DNA of 64,000 nucleotides, taken from positions 124,001-188,000 of the forward strand of contig CALAJV010000011.1 of the NCBI GenBank assembly GCA_937922805.1, written 5' to 3'. The position numbers were made by a program, and so were the translations under genes. The DNA comes from an uncultured Acidimicrobiales bacterium (lineage in GTDB: Bacteria > Actinomycetota > Acidimicrobiia > Acidimicrobiales > SZUA-35). The notes below the pieces were generated by a model. That model was not told the DNA's origin. It did no database searches and saw only the letters and a program-made list of their open reading frames with translations. This document shows positions 59,305-64,000 of this stretch, piece by piece. Positions within the stretch are counted from its first letter, which is position 1. Each line of letters starts with the position of its first letter.

Positions 59305-61686
59305 GTGACTCAGGAAATGGGAATTCCCTACCAGAGGCACAAGCCCTCCGCCGTCTTACGAAAGTTCCTGGATCCACTAGATCCGGGTTCCTACTTCGAT
59401 TGTGGTCGTGCTCGCCTCCACGGAATCGATGACGTGCTTTTGCGCGAGGCGGAGCGTCGCGGGCGCGTGCCTGGCGATGACACGTTTCAGCTAGTCGCCA
59501 CTGACGTTGGTCTAATATTTTGTCGGCCGTCGATAAGTTTCGCCATCGCGGCTCGCTGGTCTGAGGTCACTGTTGCTCGCCCAGTCGGAGACGAGCCGGT
59601 GGTAATGAACGTCGCATGGCCGGTACACGGAGACCTAGCCTTTACCGTTGGCAAACGATTAGGCGGAAACATTTTTCGTCGGTGGCTACAACTCCAGATG
59701 CGAGCCAATCGAACCGAGAATGAAAAGTCGAGTTCGGACGTAGTAGCCGATGAAGTGGCGTCCGCTGGCGGTGCGGTTGACGAACGAGACCAAACAAAGT
59801 CGTCAATAGCAGTTAGGGCCGGCGTGGCAGCGCTAGCGGCTGGTGGAGGCACCAACCATACGCTGACGCATCCGGATGACGAAGAACCCCTGTTTGAAAC
59901 CGACAAACAGACCGCCGATCGAAAGTCAGTCGCCAAAGAGTCGGACAACTCAGCCGAGCCATCGCTTGCGCAATCGAAACAAGCCGATCGGGTTGATGTC
60001 GATCCGGTCTTGAAAGCAGGGAAATCAAAGACGGTTGTCTGGCACGATGGTCAACCAATAGATCTGGTAGAGAAGTTCCAGCTCGTCGATCCGGATCTAG
60101 AGGCAAAGCGGCTAAATCTTGACCGTTCGACTGATTCAGAGCAAGAGGATGGCTCAGACGTTCCGTCCGCTGGCTTGTTTGAAGGCCCACTTCTTCGATC
60201 ACCTGGCCAGGCTTCCCCGGTGGAAAAAGAATCGGGTCGACCGAAAAATCGATCGGGAAAGAGTAGAGGCCAGAAGTCTCGAAGGCTTGGCAAATCAGAA
60301 GACAAGCGCAAAGACGATGATGGTCCCATATTAGGGTCAAAACTAGCGAAGAGTAGTGAGACGGCGGCGGTCGGCGACGATCAAAGCAAGCCGACCAAAT
60401 CGGGTTCTGAAACGGTCGATCGTGATAGCCAACCAAAATCACCGCCAATTGAACACGAGGAACGCAAATCTCTTACCTCTTCAAAGGATCTTAAAGAGTT
60501 ACCTGCCGAGGTGGATTCCGAGTCCTCTGAGGTGTTGGAACCTGGGCTTGAAACCGACCGACGCGATACGAATTCGACCGATGAACTAGCCTCGCAAACT
60601 AGCCGTCCTCTGATTGCCGATACGTCGAATAGAAGCGCGAGTAAGCGAGCCGGTAGCAATACGGGTGCAGTTGAGGGAGGGCAAACCGGCGGGGCGAGTG
60701 CCAGCAACGATGGCTCAGCCGGCGGTGAGGGCGGCGGAGCCGATGAGCTGGTTGGGGCCAACCAGGGTGACCGTTCAGATGGCGAGCAAGATTCCGCGGA
60801 TCGAAGCGCGAACCGGAAGCTAAGCCTGCTTGAGTTGCTTGCTTCGGATCAAGAGGATGGGCCAATCCCGCAAACGGCAAAGCTGGCTGACGTAGCAGTA
60901 CCGATCATTTCCCGAGATTCCAAAGATGTAGATGTTGACCACCAGCGCCCAGCCGAGACAAGCAAATCCCCAGGTGCACCTGAGGTAGAAGATAGTTCGT
61001 GGCTACCCCCAGAATCGGTTGGTGACGGCTCAGAGTCGGACGTCTCAAGCGGTCGATCTTCTCGCCTGGTCGAGTTTCCTATTGCTATGGCAATCGTTGT
61101 TTTGGTGATCGGTACATTCCTGAGCATCGTTGTCGCCAGCCGGTTCGCTCCTTCCAGCGACGAGATAGCAGGCGGCGTCGGGCCTTCGGGCACTATCGAC
61201 AACCTGCGTTATCGGGTTGGTTTCGAAGATCTCGACCCAGAAGAAGAGACGGATAGTCAGATTCGACCGGTTGGGCAACCTCCGGCAGGCCCAGGCATCG
61301 GGGAGTCGGGGCTTGAAGGCCAAGATGACGACAAGGCCTCCGACAATGAGGCCGCCGGAACCCGAACCGCTGAAGTCGAACCTGACGATGGCGGCCCGAA
61401 TGATACGGCCGAAGCAGTTCCTGCCACCACAAGTAAGTCGTCAATTGAATCGTCGATTGAGGGCAAGGCCCGGACGGATTCGGTACTGTGCAATTCCAAC
61501 TACAGCGGTTGCGTGCCCGATGTTTCCGACGTCGACTGTGAAGGCGACGGCGATGGTCCGGCATATATCGATAAACCAGTCCTGGTGTTAGGAACCGACG
61601 TGTACTTGCTTGACACCGATAGCGACGGAAACGCTTGTGAACCGGGTCAACCCGAGTCGAACGGGCGAAGGACTAGCACTCCTTGA
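59305..61686 (+). CDS. Bitopic protein: cytosolic domain, disordered linker, excalibur-like domain
   Basis: An N-terminal folded cytosolic domain (1-135; FLDPLDPGSYFDCGRARLHG, ATDVGLIFCRPSISFAIAARW), a ~450-residue charged disordered region (about 140-590) rich in Ser, Glu, Asp and Lys, one membrane helix (EFPIAMAIVVLVIGTFLSIVV), a short linker and a C-terminal excalibur-like module with paired Cys and a calcium-binding-like DTDSDGNACEP end. N-in/C-out topology is likely. Function unknown. GTG start at 59305; no ribosome site is clear. Convergent with the IclR gene. Confidence 0.75.
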   Translation: MTQEMGIPYQRHKPSAVLRKFLDPLDPGSYFDCGRARLHGIDDVLLREAERRGRVPGDDTFQLVATDVGLIFCRPSISFAIAARWSEVTVARPVGDEPVVMNVAWPVHGDLAFTVGKRLGGNIFRRWLQLQMRANRTENEKSSSDVVADEVASAGGAVDERDQTKSSIAVRAGVAALAAGGGTNHTLTHPDDEEPLFETDKQTADRKSVAKESDNSAEPSLAQSKQADRVDVDPVLKAGKSKTVVWHDGQPIDLVEKFQLVDPDLEAKRLNLDRSTDSEQEDGSDVPSAGLFEGPLLRSPGQASPVEKESGRPKNRSGKSRGQKSRRLGKSEDKRKDDDGPILGSKLAKSSETAAVGDDQSKPTKSGSETVDRDSQPKSPPIEHEERKSLTSSKDLKELPAEVDSESSEVLEPGLETDRRDTNSTDELASQTSRPLIADTSNRSASKRAGSNTGAVEGGQTGGASASNDGSAGGEGGGADELVGANQGDRSDGEQDSADRSANRKLSLLELLASDQEDGPIPQTAKLADVAVPIISRDSKDVDVDHQRPAETSKSPGAPEVEDSSWLPPESVGDGSESDVSSGRSSRLVEFPIAMAIVVLVIGTFLSIVVASRFAPSSDEIAGGVGPSGTIDNLRYRVGFEDLDPEEETDSQIRPVGQPPAGPGIGESGLEGQDDDKASDNEAAGTRTAEVEPDDGGPNDTAEAVPATTSKSSIESSIEGKARTDSVLCNSNYSGCVPDVSDVDCEGDGDGPAYIDKPVLVLGTDVYLLDTDSDGNACEPGQPESNGRRTSTP

Positions 61687-61697
61687 ATCGAGCCGGT

Positions 61698-61715
61698 AAC
61701 AACGCTGTCGTTGTT
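61698..61715. terminator. Hairpin between convergent genes
   Basis: AACAAC / GTTGTT with loop GCTGTC, a perfect 6-bp stem, 12 bases after the excalibur-protein stop and before the IclR stop. Confidence 0.4.
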
Positions 61716-61726
61716 GTCGCCGTCAT

Positions 61727-62509
61727 TTACCGAACTCGGCTTCCAAGTCGCTGATCGACAACTGAGCGCAGCTGGGCTCCGAGTTTTGGCCGTTTCTGGC
61801 GAGAGAAGCGGTAGGACGGCCCATAGATGCTCACCGCACCGGCGAACCTTCCTTCGACTACAACTGGGACAGCCAAGCCGTTGATCCCAGCATCGAGTTC
61901 CTGGTCGGTCCACACGTACCCGTCGAGCTTCGCTTGGGTTAACCGATCCCGTATTGCCGGTGCTTTAGTAACCGAGTGTTCGTTTGCTCGATCAAGCGGA
62001 GACTTGAGGTATCGAGCCAGTCTTGTCGGCGTCCAGCTGGTCATGGTTATGAGGCCAGGGGCGACCAAGTGAAACTGGTGCCGTTCCCCGGTCACATCAT
62101 GGACCGAGACTGCATTTTCGCTTTCAACATTTGATACATACAACAAGGCATCACCATCGTCGATCGCTAGCGCCGCGTTCTCTTCGAATTGCTGAACTAG
62201 CTCAACCAAAATTGGTTGGATCTGGTCCCGGAGTAGGGGTGTTGTAGAGCCGGTAGTTTGTAGGGTGGCCAGCGCACCGCCAGGGATGATTTCACCGTCT
62301 GTGTTTCGATCAACCATGCGAAGTCGTTCTAGGTTGAGGATCAACCGAGATGCGGTCGACCGAGGAAGGCCTGTTCGTCTTCCAATCTCGCGGACTCCCA
62401 TAGGTTCGTTGGCGGCTACAACTGTTTGTAAGACGTAGAAGGCCCTGTCTACTGGACTGTCCACCTGTCCGGAAGGGCTGATGATTGACACTTGGTCTTC
62501 GTCCGTCAT
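61727..62509 (-). CDS. IclR-family transcriptional regulator
   Basis: An N-terminal winged HTH (FYVLQTVVAANEPMGVREIGRRTGLPRSTASRLILNLERL) and a C-terminal effector domain (IQPILVELVQQFEENAALAID, HLVAPGLITMTSWTPTRLARYL, GINGLAVPVVVEGRFAGAVSIYGPSYRFS). 260 aa is typical. It diverges from the gamma-butyrobetaine hydroxylase gene and probably controls it; effector unknown. ATG 62509 follows TAGGAT by 6 bases, so the message is leaderless. Confidence 0.92.
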   Translation of the reverse strand: MTDEDQVSIISPSGQVDSPVDRAFYVLQTVVAANEPMGVREIGRRTGLPRSTASRLILNLERLRMVDRNTDGEIIPGGALATLQTTGSTTPLLRDQIQPILVELVQQFEENAALAIDDGDALLYVSNVESENAVSVHDVTGERHQFHLVAPGLITMTSWTPTRLARYLKSPLDRANEHSVTKAPAIRDRLTQAKLDGYVWTDQELDAGINGLAVPVVVEGRFAGAVSIYGPSYRFSRQKRPKLGAQLRSVVDQRLGSRVR

Positions 62510-62515
62510 ACAATA

Positions 62516-62537
62516 ATCCTAACTGGTGGGACGTCCC
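62516..62537 (-). promoter_or_regulatory. IclR promoter -10 with adjacent palindromic operator
   Basis: -10 box TAGGAT (62521-62516) and, 6 bases further upstream, the perfect 10-bp palindrome GGGACGTCCC (62528-62537). The palindrome lies between the -35 and -10 positions of the regulator gene, in the 102-base divergent gap, an obvious place for IclR autoregulation and control of the catabolic genes. Confidence 0.55.
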
Positions 62538-62611
62538 GCTCAGTAGGACACTACCCGATATCCGGGCTACTAGCTAGTTCGATGTCATGCAGACGAGTGA
62601 TTCGAGGAAAC

Positions 62612-63847
62612 ATGGCTGCTAGTACAGTCCCCCGGGAACAGCTCCTTACTCCGGACTTCTATCAATATTGCTGGACTCCGATCTCCCACGCCTCCCATCA
62701 TGATCGATTCACCACAATCAGCTGGAGTGATGGCACGACGCTTCGGGCATTCGACTTGTGGCTTCGCGAGAACGCTGTAGGGGAAGGTGGGGTCGATGTC
62801 GCAACCCGAGAAGGTTTACTCGACCCAGCCGATCTTTCCGATGAGATCACGGTAACCGACGTTGCAGTCACCGGCGACGGAGCACTGTCAGTGACCTTTG
62901 CCCCTAGCGCCACCGTAGCTCTCTATCATCCGGGTTGGCTCCGGCATGTAGCCGATGGGGAGCACCGGCCCCAAAGCTGGTTACCGGAACCCACGAACTG
63001 GACCCCAGACTCGTTAGCCCAGCCGCCTACGCACGACGGTTCAGTAGTGCTCGAAAATGCGCAGGTGTTTAGTGGCTGGCTAAACGACCTCCTCCGCTAC
63101 GGATTGAGTCGGCTGCGCTCATGTCCAACCAGCGAGGTCTTCAACAAAGAATTAGCAGACCGGATTGGCGCTATCAGAGACACAAATTTCGGCACCCTAT
63201 GGGATGTCAAAGCAGATGTGGCCTTGGCCGGAACGGCTGATACAAACTCGACGGCCAATACCAACCTACGACTTGGCCCACACACCGATTTGCCGACCCG
63301 AGAAACGCCGCCCGGATTTCAGTTCCTTCATTGTCTGGAGAATCAGGCTGGTGGTGGCTTGTCCACGATGGCCGACGGAGCCTCTGTCGTCGATGCTTTG
63401 GCCTCAGAATTTCCCCATCACTACGAGGCATTGTCCACATTGAATTGGATTTTCTTTAACCGGGGCCCGGGCATCGACCATCGATGGTCTGGACCATTCA
63501 TCGATCACGGTGTTGCTGGGGCTCCGCTGACCATTCGGGCGTTCTACCCGGTTCGGGCCTTCCCCGACATGGCGGCCGAAGATCAGCCCCGAGCGTATGC
63601 GGCGATGCGATGCTTCAGCCAGATGGCGGCGAGCGAACGATTTCAGATCAGTTATCCGTTCGAACCAGGAGATTTGGTTGCCTTTGACAACCGACGTATC
63701 CTCCACGGCCGATCGGCATTCGAGAGCGGCGGCAAGCGCCACCTGCGAGGAATGTACATAGATCAAGACGAGGTCCGCTCGACGGCCCGAGTTCTCAACC
63801 GCCAGCTCAGCAGCACCAAACCACCAACAACCACAAACAGGAGCTAA
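62612..63847 (+). CDS. Gamma-butyrobetaine hydroxylase family dioxygenase
   Basis: Fe(II)/2-oxoglutarate oxygenase of the TauD/BBOX type. An N-terminal DUF971-like domain (about 30-115, FTTISWSDGTTLRAFDLWLRENA) precedes the catalytic domain with His224 and Asp226 (LGPHTDLP), distal His365 (DNRRILHGRSAF) and a nearby Arg. Such enzymes make carnitine from gamma-butyrobetaine or hydroxylate trimethyllysine. ATG 62612 (411 aa) has AGGA at 5 bases; the longer frame crosses the IclR operator. Three bases ahead of the BKACE gene, so co-translated. Confidence 0.88.
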   Translation: MAASTVPREQLLTPDFYQYCWTPISHASHHDRFTTISWSDGTTLRAFDLWLRENAVGEGGVDVATREGLLDPADLSDEITVTDVAVTGDGALSVTFAPSATVALYHPGWLRHVADGEHRPQSWLPEPTNWTPDSLAQPPTHDGSVVLENAQVFSGWLNDLLRYGLSRLRSCPTSEVFNKELADRIGAIRDTNFGTLWDVKADVALAGTADTNSTANTNLRLGPHTDLPTRETPPGFQFLHCLENQAGGGLSTMADGASVVDALASEFPHHYEALSTLNWIFFNRGPGIDHRWSGPFIDHGVAGAPLTIRAFYPVRAFPDMAAEDQPRAYAAMRCFSQMAASERFQISYPFEPGDLVAFDNRRILHGRSAFESGGKRHLRGMYIDQDEVRSTARVLNRQLSSTKPPTTTNRS

Positions 63848-63850
63848 GCG

Positions 63851-64000
63851 ATGTCAGAAAAAGTTCACGACGGCGTGTTCATCACCTGTGCCGTAACCGG
63901 AGGTGGTTACACCACCCACAAGTCGGACAAAGTTCCTGTGACTCCCGAAGAGATAGCCAACAGTTGCATCGAGGCGGCTAAGGCTGGCGCTGCCATTGTT
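63851..64000 (+). CDS. Beta-keto acid cleavage enzyme (BKACE/DUF849), start only
   Basis: The first 50 residues are visible: VFITCAVTGGGYTTHKSDKVP followed by VTPEEIANSCIEAAKAGAAIV. This matches the N-terminus of 3-keto-5-aminohexanoate cleavage enzymes, a family that includes dehydrocarnitine cleavage enzymes. With the gamma-butyrobetaine hydroxylase just upstream, a role in carnitine breakdown to glycine betaine is likely. The gene runs out of the window. Confidence 0.85.
   Translation, partial: MSEKVHDGVFITCAVTGGGYTTHKSDKVPVTPEEIANSCIEAAKAGAAIV

Noticed and set aside
1..64000. CRISPR array, prophage, transposon or toxin-antitoxin system
   Set aside because: No regularly spaced repeat array, transposase, integrase or phage gene was seen; the XRE-membrane protein pair lacks toxin features.

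Overview
The window reads as a contiguous chromosomal segment of an actinobacterium. The best guess is a marine Acidimicrobiia-like lineage, inferred from: F420/FMN luciferase-like oxidoreductases, a DUF3499 zinc-ribbon protein, excalibur-type and LysM surface proteins, a Gram-positive PBP1/lipoprotein/flippase repertoire, and many start codons that sit 6-7 bases behind a TANNNT -10 box (leaderless mRNAs). Base composition looks moderate (roughly half G+C by eye), lower than most cultured relatives. There is no transposase, integrase, CRISPR array or rRNA. One tRNA (Arg-CCU) and one tandem glycine riboswitch are present.

Layout. 1-4.5 kb: a gene tail, then a minus-strand operon of S9 peptidase, RsgA GTPase and a LysM lipoprotein. 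4.6-10.3 kb: an orphan ferredoxin and a plus-strand envelope operon (anchored beta-sandwich protein, class A PBP, membrane-anchored trypsin-fold pseudoprotease). 10.3-14.2 kb: LLM oxidoreductase with a coupled 67-aa membrane protein, CelD-type acetyltransferase, PhyH-type dioxygenase, XRE regulator plus membrane protein. 14.3-21.7 kb: tRNA-Arg, GT25 glycosyltransferase, two small lipoproteins, methyltransferase, ECF sigma factor, a catalytically intact HtrA-like protease, DJ-1/PfpI and rhodanese proteins. 21.8-25.8 kb: one 1332-residue secreted Ser/Asp/Gly-rich repeat protein ending in three regularly spaced Cys-framed GW motifs. 26-31.4 kb: MFS transporter, anchored envelope proteins, a stand-alone HD half of a CCA-adding enzyme, a Cys-less MGMT homologue (ATL) and an enoyl-CoA hydratase.

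31.5-41.9 kb is a minus-strand surface polysaccharide cluster: Wzz protein fused to a degenerate BY-kinase domain, Wzy/ligase, flippase, phosphotransferase and sulfotransferase, preceded by a secreted propeller protein with duplicated beta-sandwich modules and a lipoprotein. It suggests a Wzx/Wzy-type, possibly sulfated, exopolysaccharide. 42.3-49.4 kb: hisC, DUF3499, gcvP and gcvT under a tandem glycine riboswitch, nitroreductase. 49.4-53.5 kb: a RutA-like monooxygenase with a cysteine amidohydrolase, a PrpB-like lyase and an ACAD10/11-type phosphotransferase. 53.7-61.7 kb: propeller lipoprotein, lytic transglycosylase lipoprotein, a three-gene HTTM/DUF4214 surface set, and a bitopic excalibur protein. 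61.7-64 kb: an IclR regulator diverging from a gamma-butyrobetaine hydroxylase and the start of a beta-keto acid cleavage enzyme, which together look like a carnitine/betaine catabolic operon.

The most unusual items are the paired active and dead trypsin-fold proteins, the Wzz-pseudokinase, the HD-only CCA homologue, the GW-motif giant surface protein and the HTTM module. Functions are inferred from recognisable motifs only; no database search was run.
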